Assembly: GCA_963070105.1 (NCBI GenBank)
Contig: OY718806.1
Location: 7,399,865 to 7,463,864, forward strand
DNA length: 64,000 nt
Reading direction: 5' to 3'
Origin: Litomosoides sigmodontis
Lineage: Eukaryota; Nematoda; Chromadorea; Rhabditida; Onchocercidae
Shown: piece by piece, positions 14,026-26,323 of the stretch
Numbering within the stretch: the first letter of the stretch is position 1
Layout: every line of letters begins with the position of its first letter
Made by a program: the position numbers and the translations under genes
Notes under the pieces: generated by a model
Database searches by the model: none
What the model saw: only the letters and a program-made list of their open reading frames with translations
Told to the model about the DNA's origin: nothing

Positions 14026-16035
14026 ATGACTGAGGAAACAAAAGCAACATGCGACGAATTAGAAATGCAAAAAGCAAGCAAAGGTAGTGTTTAAGCACTA
14101 ATAAGTAGGTAAAGCATCCTTTTCGCCCTTTTTATGATGTATATAAAGTGTTGATAAAATTCCAATAGTTTAAAATAATTCTAGCGGAAGAATATGGCAT
14201 GAAAACGGATACCATGACGTTACAGCGTTTCGTCCTTCGTGAGCAGCGGGACCATCCAACAGCAACCGGTGATCTTACTAATCTTTTGACATCACTACTA
14301 ACTGCTATTAAGGTAAGCTATCCTAACTTTTGGAATTTAATTGACATAATATGTTTTATTAAAGCCAGAATTTCACTTTATGAAATACTTGAAAGAGTTT
14401 AAAACTAGGGCAGTAATTGAAATTTTGACTGCAGAAACGGGTATTTAAAGATTGACAATAAATAGGAAGACATAATTATTCATTAACAGTTACGAATAAA
14501 AAAGGCAAACTTACCAACTGCAAATCTGAGTAGCGACTTACTACCGAACATTGAAAAAGACTTCGCGACACACACTGGAATGTAACAAACTTTACGAAAC
14601 ACTTTAGGCAATTTCAAATGCCGTCCGAAAAGCAGGTATTGTACGTTTGACAGGATTAGCAGGGAAACAAAACATACAAGGTGAAGATGTCAAGAAATTG
14701 GATATTATTAGCAACGAATACATAATCAACATGCTTGAATCATCGTATACCACATGTGCAATGATTTCGGAAGAAAACGATGAGGTTCTCAGATTTCATT
14801 TACCTCATAACAATTTAATTTTTCTTGAATGAAATATCGTATTTTATGGGAATACTTCTGGAAAATGTATAATACCTTAGACTAGGAAACTTCGAGCTTT
14901 CCGCTCAACATTTGAGCTGTCGGACCATATGCACATCTGAATAATTCGAATTTTTGTATGTTATCGATGATGTTAATGACTTATAAATAGTATTTAAAAT
15001 TGTAAACAATAAATATAAATTTTAAGCTGATTGAAGTAGCTCCTTCTAAACAAGGCAAATACATCGTTACATTTGACCCACTTGATGGATCATCAAATAT
15101 TGATTGCTTGGCATCGATTGGCACAATTTTTGGAATTTACAAGAAACAATCGGATAGTCCCGTCTCCTTAGCTGATCTGCTACAAACCGGACGAAATATG
15201 GTTGCAGCTGGCTATGCTTTATACGGTTCTGCTACAATGCTCGTCCTTTCAACTGGAAATGGCGTTAACGGATTTACGCTGGATCCTGTACGTCTATCCT
15301 TCGTCTTCTCCATTGAAGTATTTTTAATTCATTTTCCATGAACCTGCAAAATTCCAGAGTGTTGGCGAATTTATCCTGACGAATCAGCAGATGAAAATAC
15401 CCCAAAAGGGAAAAATCTATAGTGTCAATGAAGGATATACATCGAAGTGGTCAAAAGGTGTTCAAGAATACGTGCACAGCAGAAAATATCCATCGGAAGG
15501 TGAACCTATGAATGCACGTTATGTTGGATCCATGGTTGCCGATATACACCGTACCTTGCTATATGGTGGCATTTTTATGTATCCTGCAATGAAGGATCAG
15601 CCAAAGGGAAAGGTTTGATTTTGACTCGCAACATGAACTAGCCTTATGTAGAAAGCAGACGAAAAATGGTGTTTTGCAAAATGTTTGCGAATATTAATAA
15701 ATTAATAAACATCAGAGCATCCCATACTGCGAGGTATGTAATGCTGTGTGAGGAAATTTATGTATAACTTACACAACTTGTTGCTTAGTGAAAAATGATG
15801 ATTTGTTTCATACTAGAAAATGAACTGTCAAAATATATCGATTTAGCTTCGATTGCTTTACGAAGGAATTCCAATGTCATATATCATAGAACAAGCTGGT
15901 GGAGTGGCAACAAATGGGATCAGACCCGTACTTGATGTTGTGCCAACATCAATTCACGATCGGAGTCCAATATTTCTTGGTTCTCCTGATGATGTCCGGG
16001 AAGTTATGGATTTCATCATAAAATATGACTTATGA
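14026..16035 (+). CDS. fbp-1: fructose-1,6-bisphosphatase, six exons, 355 aa
   Basis: Hydrolyses fructose 1,6-bisphosphate to fructose 6-phosphate, the control step of gluconeogenesis in the cytosol. Exons are 14026-14083, 14185-14312, 14608-14784, 15027-15287, 15358-15612 and 15847-16035, all joining in phase. Family signatures visible include [10 protein letters not shown] near the N-terminus, SEENDE, the metal- and substrate-binding [19 protein letters not shown], and the late active-site motif [12 protein letters not shown]. The usual vertebrate YECNPM reads YEGIPM here, which still fits the family pattern. The length of 355 is close to the usual 335-350. The start at 14026 gives a short extra N-terminal segment joined in frame through exon 2. 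The internal ATG at 14199 would also give an enzyme-like protein but would waste a well-formed intron. Confidence 0.95.
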
Positions 16036-18511
16036 GATGCATGGTCAACCGAACAAAAACTGTTACATTATTCATATGCAACTTATGTCCCATCGTCGGA
16101 TACAAGTTTATATACGCAAATTGTTTGTAAAACTGCGTTGTCTTAATGACGTTCTAGAATATTGATCGAAGAAAAACGAATTTCATATCAGTTGAAGAAA
16201 ATGCTACAATCGAACCAGTGATAAAAATAGAACTTTCAGAAGAATGGAAGCTGCGAGTGAGTTATCGTGACTCTATCACCATACAACACGTCACTTTGAA
16301 AGACAGTTGAAATAAGTAAGGGCAAAAACTTACAGCGCCTTTTTTAAGCCAAAAACTTAATGAAAGGACTTTCAAAACAAATCATAGTATTAAGTGGAGA
16401 ATATCAGGAACATCAGAATATCACCGTAAGCACTATTAACACGTTACTATCCAGCAATAAACTGCCGAATTTAATAATTTCGAACAAATTTCGTGGAGAA
16501 AATCCATTTAGCAAGAGCATCGTAAATGTCATGGAAAACATTAAAAAATGCAACGTATTTTTCAGTTCCATCTAGAGGTGCTCGGGAACCGTTAAGACAA
16601 ATTTGTAATCATACAACGCAATAATACCATCGGAAATTTTTTCAACTTCCGTCTGCGCCAAAGCAAAAATAATTTCAACTCATTTTTCAAGCCTTTCTGA
16701 ACAATCCATTCTAAAGTAAACGAATGACAATGTTTGGATCTTACATTAAGGAGTGAAGGAAGGTTGATCCAACGATCAAACAAAAGTGGCAAAAAAGTTC
16801 TTCAAAAACGCAATTCCACAACGAACTTTTTAATTCATAGCAGATAGCTATTACTGATTCATATATACTAGATAACTATTACTGAAATTCGAGCATTAAA
16901 ATGATGGAAATCAATAACCATTTTGTATAAGAATGAAGATCCAACAAAGAAAATGAACTATTCCAGCAATTGTAGTGGAATAACAATTGTTCGCAGAAAA
17001 CTAATATAATAGCCCAAACAGTTATATGGTTCACAACAACTAAATGATCAAAGCTGTCTGGGACAAGGAATCTAGCTGTAAGTCATCAGCGTAGTTTCCA
17101 CGTCTATATCCCTGCAAAAACGAATTGGTAATTTGACGGGAATTGAATCCACATAATCATCGGAAAACAATAAAACTGAGTATTGAAAAAAATATTCAAG
17201 CAATTGCAATGGAAAAAGACTGATTGTTTGTCGAAATAACAGCACATCATTTTGGCAAGTTAACAACGAAATGTACATACTCAAATCCAAATTTACAACA
17301 AACAAAAGATGAGCTGACGAACTAGGGAGAGATACAAAATCTTTAACAACACATCCTTCACTATGAAATAACCCGATCCTTCTCTGGATTGAAGTAAATA
17401 TCAGAGAAAACTCTATCTTTCCAAAATTATCCTCTTACTTCTGTGAGGCAAATTGTATACTGATAAAAGTGAACTGCAATATCAGTAACATGAAAACGTG
17501 GCACGATGGAAAGACAAAAAATAATAGAGCAAAACAACTGAGTATAAAGGAACAATTAAAGAAATGCGGGTATAAACAAGCAATAACAGGTAGGAATACA
17601 GATCAGTTCCATTTTATCAGCAAAACGATCGAAAGTGACACATATCTGATCGATACAGCACATCTTTCAACGGCATACAGAGATGATGTGGTACGTGCAC
17701 ACTGTCCCCAAATTTTTTATCAGCCGTAATGAAGTTCATTATTAGTTTACTAAACTTTACTAGAAACATGCTGAAATATCCATCCCTGGCATTTTTATTT
17801 TTTTGGTCTGTGCTTTTGTTGAATTGGCACTCGTTTCAAATGAAAGCAAAACAAAAAATTTGAACAATACAGAACCCGAAATAAGCGAAATTCATTTACC
17901 ACACTGTTTTCTTCCTTATGCGTGAAATACTGCATTTTTTTTAATGGTGATATCCGGCACCTTTTCCATTTGAAAAATTCTAAATTAAATTTATAATAAT
18001 GAATTTGGACTAAATTTTAAACTAAATTTAGTCCAAAAAATTCTTTGTAGACTTCTGATATGGTGCTTTGCATGTTTTGGAAAAATGTCATTAAAATATT
18101 GACATATAACATTTTTTCAGGCAACAGCAATGAAACAATAATTTTTTGGTAAAAGTAAAACGTATTATTAAAAGACTGAACCTACCAAAACGGAATTTTG
18201 CCTGATGTCTTTCTTGTCGTGCAACAGTGAATTTCCAGTAAGCGCTGATGTACTACCTACAACAGTTATAAAACATTTTAAGAATCATTCAAAACTTCAC
18301 TGATCATACTTGACAATATCAAAAAAATAAATGCACAAACACACACTGGAAGCAACTCTACCTCAAATCCATAGAAGCTTATAGTGATATCTAGATTTAT
18401 ATCATTACACAATAGGCAATAGGGGCTTAGATGGCCTAGAAGTAATAGATGCTTAGATTACCGGAAGGACAGCCCATATAGAAATACTTTCATCGCAAAT
18501 TTCTCCCTCAA
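16036..18511. other. intergenic DNA with coding-like fragments
   Basis: Downstream of FBPase on the plus strand lie several open stretches: 16158-16305, 16336-16430 and a 121-codon stop-free frame at 17367-17729. They can be chained in phase only through introns of about 30 bases, shorter than nematodes normally use. None shows a known domain. They may be decayed coding sequence or chance. Nothing else is evident. Confidence 0.4.
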
Positions 18512-20371
18512 TCAATTTAATTTAATGCTAATCAAAAAGAGATAAAAAATATTTATATTAATGAATATGTCATCCTTACTTTCTTCGCAGTTTTTATCGT
18601 AAACGGCTTTGGGACCATTAGAATAATTCCGTGTCCCACTACTTGCAAGATCCGTAAAGCTACGTGCAATGTTTGGTTCGTTGTGAGTTGAAATATTTAG
18701 CAGTTCCCTAAGGCATGCATTCTCTGTTGCAAGCCTTGCAATTAACTGCAGAAAGTTTCTTTTAATCGAGTAACAAAAGAAAATAGCAACTATTTGACAT
18801 GACGCAGACTTATTGTCTTCTCTGATTGGGACCAACTTGTTTGACTAAGCTGTAAAAAAAAGGCAATCCTCACAGCACGATGAAACGAGAAAATTTAACA
18901 AGCTGTAAACCACTATCTGTAGTAAATGGCATAATTTCAGTAGTGTTAACGCATCGTCATAAACCGTGCTAACAGGAAAATGAAAAAGTAACCTCTTGAT
19001 CGTGATTCGAAATACTCTCACCATCAGCAAGACATTCATTTAGCAATCTTGAAAGATCGATGATTCTTTCATTTATAGGGCCTTTACACTGTTCGCCATC
19101 CTGTTGCGCAAGAATTTATCGGTATTACTTTCAAATAAAATAAAAAAAAGAAAACAAACCGAAAAAACGAAGGTAGAATTTGACGGTCGCTAACCATTCA
19201 TTACAAAATGAAATCTAAAAGTTCTAACTTACTGCGACTGAGATTCGAAATGATGGAATAAATTGCTTTGCAAGTTTTGTTATTAGATTCCTATGCTTTT
19301 GCATTACTAATTGTAGCGTGTTTTCGCAATCCTCTAACGCTTGCCGAAGTTCCCTAAAAATCTCATTACTTAGTAAGTCGTTACAAAGATCTTGAACAAA
19401 ATATTATGTTTTAAATTCTTTATTTTTTACTTTCCATACACTATGATGTATGATCATAAGAGTTTTCTGTTATTCCACCACAGATACAGTACCCTGCAAG
19501 GAGTCAAAAATGAGCGATTCAAGTAAACCAAATGAGCTAGAGTTATATGCCACTTACATCAAAAATTTAATTACATCTAAGCAAAACAATTAAACATCAA
19601 TTCCACGCCATAACACACCTGTTCTCCTGCTGTAACTGCAAAATTTGTCGATTTTCATGCTGCAAGCTTGCAACAAGCACTTTACGGCCTTGCATTCGCC
19701 AACATTCATTCATATTTGCTATCTCTTCCTGATACTGAAGTAAAATTCTTAAAATAACAAGAAAAAAATTTCTTTACAGAATTTTCGACATAATAGTGGT
19801 AGCATTAACATGCTCAACTATCAAAACTATAATTTCCAGTTACATTTCCTCTTCAGTATAGTTCTTCACTTCTTCCTCAATGTGTGAGAGTTGTTCGAGA
19901 AATTTCAGCATTTTTTAAAACAATTTCGGATGAAATTATAGTAGTATAAGAAGGCATTTCGCTGGAGTGCCCGGTTCTGCTTAGTTCCCTGACATCGATC
20001 ATGTTTATCGCTCTCCTTTTCATATTTTAAAAAATCAGATTGGACTAATTTTCCAAATGCTTCTTTTAATGTCCGTCCAATTAAGAATATAAACCATTCC
20101 AATGCTATCAGGGTCAAGCAAAACCGGGCTTTATCGTACATGTAGAGCTCAATGTTACAAGTACTAGTATAAATCATTCATTCTATTTTAATATCTAAAT
20201 TAGTTGCAAACATTTTTGGAAAAATTTCCTTACTTCTTTCATACCACAAATTTTATCATTAACAATCTGGCTTTTTGCAAGTGCACTATCCATAGCGCGT
20301 TCACGTGTTTGCAAGTTGATCATAAGCTGACGCATATCAGCCATTAACTGACCGATACTTGTCGAGCTCAT
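18512..20371 (-). CDS. FGFR1OP2/SIKE family coiled-coil protein, five exons, 238 aa
   Basis: Member of the family of human FGFR1OP2 and SIKE1, coiled-coil adaptors linked to STRIPAK phosphatase-kinase complexes. Exons are 20234-20371, 19619-19734, 19233-19353, 18993-19100 and 18512-18745, and all phases close. The diagnostic stretch is YQEEIANMNE followed by LQHENRQILQLQQENRELR, closely like the human YQEEI...QENRQIRELQQENKELR. Near the end, ENACLRELLNIS matches the human ENKGLREILQIT. The protein is mostly helical with no membrane segment. The length of 238 compares with about 210-250 in the family. A TCTCTTTCAG acceptor ends 2 bases before the ATG. The last exon could instead splice at an internal GTAAGG and end four residues later. 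The function in worms is inferred from homology only. Confidence 0.88.
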
Positions 20372-20373
20372 CG

Positions 20374-20375
20374 CT
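20374..20375 (-). promoter_or_regulatory. probable spliced-leader acceptor of FGFR1OP2/SIKE gene
   Basis: A strong pyrimidine-rich acceptor with AG only two bases before the ATG at 20371. Confidence 0.5.
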
Positions 20376-22731
20376 GAAAGAGAAATAGAAATCCCCACAA
20401 TTAAAACGATAGCAGTTAATACAATCGCCTAAGAACTTCAATAAATGCAGAATATCGGTCTCAAACTTCAGAGAGAAATGCCCATTCCTTATTCTACCGA
20501 AATTTTCAGATAGCCCCAAAGCCATGTGATAAAGCACAAAGTGGTGCATAAAAAACTAAGCGAGTCAACTTTTCGCCATAGCAAGTAAATACTCCAAAAA
20601 AAATGCAAGAAAATCCGTCACACTTCCAACGTTGTTTTTGATGACGAAAGTAGCACTAACCGCTATTTATGTCATTCGTTCTGTAGGGAATTTTGAGATC
20701 TAAAATAATAAAATGTTGACTCGAAACTGGAAACTAAGCCTTCCTCTACCTCCCACTCATTTTCCACTCCTGATATTCCATACTCGCCATAACGCCAAAA
20801 AACTAACAGACCCACGCTCAAACCTACAACCATCCACATCACAACGATCTCCCATCAAACCACTCCGTGACAGAGCTTCCACACATTGCATCCGGTTGCT
20901 ATGCAAACGCTTCATCCCATATCTCAACATTGAAATCAACGTCGAGGATTTCAGTTAAACTTTCTCAAACGTAGCATTTTGATGTTGTATTTCATTATGG
21001 TAAAGTTATCTTAAAACTGACAATTATGATATGTGTTCATGAAGAATTCTGAAATTGTGCCTTTTTTATCGATTAGGACTTGATCGTATGATGATTTCTT
21101 TTTTATCACATTCCATGCAGTCAAATCTTTTGTCCAAATTTTCTTGCTTGAAAAAAATTTTTTTTTAGCATAATCCGATGTTTTGCAAAATTGCTATGTT
21201 GTTGTGAAATTTATATTCCTCTTTGTAATAGTTTTTTGGTTAGCTCAATTCCGATACCGATACATGAGTAAGCAAATGAACAATAGAGAGCGATGAGATT
21301 TGAAAAGCAGAATTAATCGTTTTTGTAAACCTCCTCATTTAATGCTTAAATAGCCACACTCAGCAGATGATCCTTGGTCTGGCTATCCTCTACCATGTGC
21401 ATCCTTTCTTTTATGCTATCACCTTAACTCTCAAATTTATCATTGAATGCAAATACTTTCTTACATTAATTTTACTAAATATTCAATTTAGTCGAACAGT
21501 CAATCCACTCACACCTATATGTATTTCAGTAATCCACAGCCAAACTAACATCCACATCCACATGCTTTTCCTGCTTTAATAACTCTTTATAGCTTTTGTG
21601 TGGTTCTGGGATTGATCACAGAGGGAAGACTATAACCAATTTCTTTAAATTCGCTTATGATTTTCCGGTATACATACTAAGCAGAAACAAAGCCTGAACA
21701 TAGCTGCCGTGTCGTGTGCTGAATGTTTCATGATTCGTGATGGTTACCTTTCGACCGGCAAGTTACCTGCACTAGAGGACTTCTTAAGCTCAAAATTACG
21801 TTCTCGGGAATGCTGAGGGAAGAAGGAGCAACAAATCGGAGCATCAAAAACTCATCAGCGAATATTGGTGGGTTTTCTTTTGCCCGGAATATGGGATGCG
21901 TCGAAGTATAAAAGATCTGTTGCCTCACAGATCATCTATCCTTCACTTGCGAGTATTGTTTTTCTGAGAGAGAAATTTAAGAATGTATGCCAAATATCAT
22001 TTTTAATTTCAACATTATGTACGGTGGATTTAAGAACAATACATGTGCACGTTTTTGCATCCAGTTTAATAGCATCTACAGAAATGAAGTGAATGTGAAT
22101 ATTGAAAGTGTGCTAGAACTTCGTAGATCTAACTTCCTATATCTTAAAGGAGTGTAAAGGTAAGTAAGTCTGAAGCATCTGTTGCACAGGAAAACAAAAG
22201 ATCTAATACAGTGAATTGCTCTTATTTTTGGTAGAAATGGTAAACGAATTTCCCATCACTTTTTTATCCATTTTTATTCCAGAACACACAAGCTTTAGAT
22301 TGTTCTAAAATCTATTGATTGAATTTCTCTGAAAATTTCAACACATTTGTAGAAATAACGCTAAATTGTTTACAACAAGTCGATGACGAAGATTAAGGAT
22401 ATGAGGTGCAGCATGTGCATTATCTTTATTAGTGTTCGTAATAAAACTGAAGTAGGAAATAGCGATGAAAGCATAAATGGGGTAGAAAAAGAAGAAGGGA
22501 ATGTAGATTTGTTAGTTTGTTTAGGTCGTGTAATAAATTTCCTGTTGCTTAAAGCATCGCATACTTCCATATATTTAATCAAAATTTGCAAAATTTTCCG
22601 GAAAATCACCGAATTCATAACCAATGCTGGAATTTTTACGTGTTTCGCTTGCGGCTATGTTTTGCCACTGTCGCAGTGATTCCTTATCACGGTATCTTGT
22701 CATTCATTTTGATAAAATTCTGTTTAATTAG
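20376..22731. other. intergenic DNA, possible 5' exons of the next gene
   Basis: No gene is established. The plus-strand gene beginning at 22732 has no start codon in its first visible exon, so upstream exons are expected here. One candidate is an open frame ending at 21905 with a phase-0 donor, whose last residues read FSFARNMGCVE. Overlapping frames are also open, so it is not included in the model. The segment 20713-20960 is C-rich on the plus strand. Confidence 0.45.
20895..20908 (-). promoter_or_regulatory. X-box-like imperfect palindrome
   Basis: On the minus strand the 14-mer GTTTGCATAGCAAC differs at one position from the nematode RFX/DAF-19 X-box consensus GTTNCCATAGNAAC. It lies 524 bases upstream of the FGFR1OP2/SIKE start codon on that strand. 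A single near-match in 64 kb may be chance. Confidence 0.25.
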
Positions 22732-25056
22732 ATTGAAAATTTAATAGAAATTCCCGGATTAATAGAGCCACCCTTCAGAAGCGGTCGACGAAAGAATCGA
22801 AATGTGAATCTAAGTCAATGTCAAGTCAACGGTATACTTCACTTTTTTTTTGTTTTAATAACAGACGACATAATTTTATCATTGTTTATAGTTGGAACGA
22901 GCCTTTTACGCACTAAAATGTTCAGTGCAAATTGAAATAAATTCTTATTTCTGGAATAAAATCCATATCGTTTCCCAGTCAGTTTCAGAATTAATTTATT
23001 GCATAAATTTATGCACATCCACAGTGAATGCTTAGCGAAAGTTCAATCTTGCTTAATTCTCTAAGAGTTGAAAATTCGTGGTCATTTATTGCCTGAATTC
23101 GAAGATAAAAATCAAGTTCCGTTCATCAAATACCATAGAATTATGAGCATAACTTAACAGCAACAGTTATCTATCACAGACATACCGTTTGAGCTTTTGC
23201 TTCCTACTTTAGCTTAATGCCATTTCCTAGATATGTACTGACGTCAAACTTCAATCAATAGATTGATCGCTGGAAATTGTTGGTAGGATGGTAAAAACGG
23301 TAGAAAAGCTTACCTTTGCTCATACTTTGTGTGAAATTTAGCTGGGAAAGATGCCAAAAACGCTCAAACAATTTTCTGTTTCAGATTTGGTTATTTCGAT
23401 GTTTTCCATTGCATTATTTATGAATTTAAAATGCTAACTGTAGCAAAACTTTTCTCAAATTCTGTTCTAGAGAGAATGAGAGACGAAATAGAAAAGAGAA
23501 AAAATGACCAGGAAATTTATCGATTTAGGAATATCCAAAACAACAGGTAGGATAAAATAGCTAAAATCAAAGAACTGGATATTGAAAGTCCCATAATCTG
23601 TTTGATTTCATTTACCCTTTCTGTTTAGTTTATCAACGATCTATCCTTCCTCATCTGGAACACATTTAGTACTTTAACAGTGCAATTTCTTTCATAGCCA
23701 GACAGAAGCATTTCATATTCAGAACAGAAACGAATCAGCTTGGTTGTAAAGAACAAATTAATGAACATTCCTTATCACAGGAGAAGTTACCACTGCCGGA
23801 TAAGTTAGCAACATGCTTCGTGCGAATGCCATCATTCGGTACACAAACTACTGTAGGTTATCTTCCTCTGAACTCAATTTCAAGTTATGACCAAATTCAA
23901 ATGATTCAAAATAACTGATAGGAAATCTATAACCGTTGGATAGTTATTTAATCTCAAAAGCGATTTACCGAAAGTTTGAACTAACTGTAAATTGAAAACG
24001 TTTATGTAACTGCAAAGACAACTTGAAATAAATTAGGACTGAAATCAAATTCACCGTTATAAAAGTGTTGGAATAATAAAAAACCACGAAACAGCAGAGC
24101 TAGCGATCCATAGCATTTCGTGTATGGTGCAAATCAAATCTTTTTATACGACATTTTAAGCGTGCCATTCAATGCACTAATTAATCTACAGTAATTTTGA
24201 GAGATCCAGTGTTATCGCATTTTCAATCTTTAAGGTTTAGGAAGAGTGGAAATTCAAAACATGTAAAACAGTAGTATCCAAAGCCACTCAGACGCCTTTA
24301 TTCACCGCTCATTACGAAGAAATCGGAGGGAAAAGCAAATCCGAAGAAAGTCTGAAGGTACAATTTTTTTTTCTCACAGTCTATCTTTCATAATTATATA
24401 TATAAATAAAATATATATATATAAAGTATATATAATTATGTATATATATAAATATAAATATAAATATAAATATAAATATAAATATAAATATAAATATAAA
24501 TATAAATATAAATATAAATATAAATATAAATATAAATATAAATATAAATATAAATATAAATATAAATATAAATATAAATATAAATATAAATATATATATA
24601 TATATATTTATGTTTTTATATTTTTTTATTTAATTATATATATACAAAATTATATATATTATGTTTAATTATATAATTATATACGCATTTTATATAAATT
24701 ATATATATATATAATTGAATTTAGCGTAGAAAAGCAGATATTACTCTCCTTTCATTACAATATTCACAATAATCTCAAAGAATGCTGCTGGACGGAATGC
24801 ACCAAACCATGAAAACTCTTCTTTCAAGTTTACTTGTAAGCAAGTTAAGAGGTAAAAAAACAATTTAAAACAATATCTTAAAAGTTTTTCGATAAAGAAT
24901 TTTAGATTCTACAATTGCTACTCTGAAATTCTATGATTATCTTCAATGTCCAATAGCGTGTACGTTTTTCTTCCAGCATCAGGCATGGAAGGATGCAACA
25001 TTTTTTGTGACAAATCAACTTCTGGCGCAGTGTCTTCACACTTCCAACGGCAGTGA
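22732..25056 (+). CDS. unrecognised protein with two TQT motifs, 5' end incomplete
   Basis: Six exons join in phase: 22732-22831, 23471-23546, 23702-23852, 24241-24357, 24781-24835 and 24977-25056 (192 residues visible). No family is recognised. The first visible exon starts in phase 0 after TTTAATTAG and has no Met, so either upstream exons exist or translation begins at ATG 23476 in exon 2. The protein is hydrophilic, with no membrane segment. A charged, probably helical part ([20 protein letters not shown]) is followed by a low-order region with two TQT tripeptides 19 residues apart, in SFGTQTTE and SKATQTPL. KxTQT-type motifs are known docking sites for dynein light chain LC8, and that role is inferred. 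The coding nature rests on six concordant junctions with good donor and acceptor sites. An AATAAA lies 125 bases after the stop. Intron 4 contains a hexanucleotide repeat. Confidence 0.65.
24450..24592 (+). repeat. AAATAT hexanucleotide array, about 24 copies
   Basis: An almost perfect 6-bp tandem array, flanked on both sides by TA-rich simple sequence (24395-24720). It sits in intron 4 of the TQT-motif gene. The open frame it creates (YKYKYK) is an artefact. Confidence 0.95.
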
Positions 25057-25180
25057 AGCGTTGCATTTAGCGGGAAATTGTTCTCCTGCTAAATCTTGAA
25101 ATTTACATCTGCAGAATTAAATTGGTTTATGCTAATAATATCTGAAATAAGTTTACACAAATTTCAGGAGATCAGTAAAC

Positions 25181-25186
25181 AATAAA
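25181..25186 (+). terminator. poly(A) signal of the TQT-motif gene
   Basis: AATAAA 125 bases after the stop codon at 25056, between two convergent genes. Confidence 0.5.
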
Positions 25187-25259
25187 CAACATTTTGCGCA
25201 GCACATATTGTAATTTTTTTGGAATAGGGTTAAGCCAGTACAGGATTTTTGTCGTTACA

Positions 25260-25683
25260 TTAGTCTAAAGCAGCAGATAAAGCAGTAGTAGGTGTAGTTA
25301 GGTCGTATTTTACGTACTCAATGCAAAATAATAACAAAGTCAAAGCCTCAACAATAACTAAAATGAAGCGTGGAATGCCGACATAATCTATAGAGAGCTC
25401 AACCTCTTCAGAAATCGTTGTAGGTGCAGCCAAAGGCCAAGATATTATGATTAGTGTAATGATAACTTCAACAACCAAAGCAGTGATCGCTAAAAAACTG
25501 AAAAAAAAGCAAGAATTATTTTTCAAAATAATAATGAGGTTTACTTTACTGTTCAAACGAAAAGCGGAGTATAACTTACTTTCTTCTTATCCGTATGCAA
25601 ATAACACATGAAATAATGTTGAAAGTCCATATAAGTACCATAACAATAACACCAAGGCCAACGCCAAATATACGTGCTGACAT
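25260..25683 (-). CDS. TMEM218 homologue, two exons, 113 aa
   Basis: Small three-pass membrane protein of the ciliary transition zone; human TMEM218 works with the MKS module and is mutated in ciliopathies. Exons are 25580-25683 and 25260-25497, joining in phase 2. The N-terminal MSARIFGVGLGVIVMVLIWT resembles human TMEM218 in its GVG-G motif and the Leu/Ile-Trp that follows. The second helix ends in EVIITLIIISWPLA against the human AVIITSVLLLFPRA. A third helix (FILVIVEALTLLLFCIEYV) sits near the C-terminus. The length of 113 is almost identical to the human 115. The ATG directly follows the acceptor GACGTTGCAG, so the message is either trans-spliced right at the start codon or has an upstream non-coding exon. 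It is convergent with the TQT-motif gene, with stops about 200 bases apart. In nematodes ciliated cells are only sensory neurons, so expression there is expected. Confidence 0.82.
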
Positions 25684-26323
25684 CTGCAACGTCAAAAATT
25701 TGTAAGAAATAAATGAGCGGTTTACAAAATAAAAAATAAGAGAAAACAAGATGTGAAGTCATCTCAATTTCAATCGTGACATGGAACGTCCAGAATAATC
25801 CAGTCGTAAGTTGTATTTTCGAGAAAATGAAACATATAGGTTACCAGATTAAAAATTTGACAGCAAAAGTAGTAGTAGTTAAGACTCTGTCATTCGCTGA
25901 AAAAGGTCTTCTAACATCGCCCTATTCTACGCCATCCACAATTACACCCTTTCTATGTTATCCACAGTTAAATTCTATATCATCCACAATTGCGCCTGAG
26001 TCAAGTTTTCAGCAAAATACTGCAGTTGGAGCCACAATTCGTGATTCAGGTTAACTTCAAAATTTTTCTTCCAATTACAGCAAATACACAGCTAAATGAA
26101 CGTCAAGCTATACAAACTAACGTTGAGGAAAAGGTTACGGTTACTATAGAAACTACTATGCAACAAACGCGACTATCCTTTCAAGTGTCTTGAAAAAATG
26201 CTAGGAGTTCGAAAACGTATAAAATATCTATGATCGCAATTATCAATCAAATTTGAAGCTCACTGAAATCGCTACTACAACTCCCTACCTCACACTCATC
26301 AATACTAAAATTCGACAACTTAC
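25684..26323. other. ambiguous stretch with open frames on both strands
   Basis: The plus strand is open from 25728 to 26054, and with a frame change to 26193. The minus strand also has short open segments. The only intron that would extend the plus frame is 31 bases, probably too short to be real. No family is recognised and no call is made. Confidence 0.35.

Noticed and set aside
19905..20177. 90-codon minus-strand frame inside the FGFR1OP2/SIKE gene
   Set aside because: Lies in intron 1; skipping it joins GMKE directly to YQEEI, as in the human protein.
24438..24668. Open frame of repeated YK residues
   Set aside because: Translation of the AAATAT microsatellite.
26055..26085. Possible intron joining two plus-strand frames
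   Set aside because: Only 31 bases long and with no support from protein similarity.
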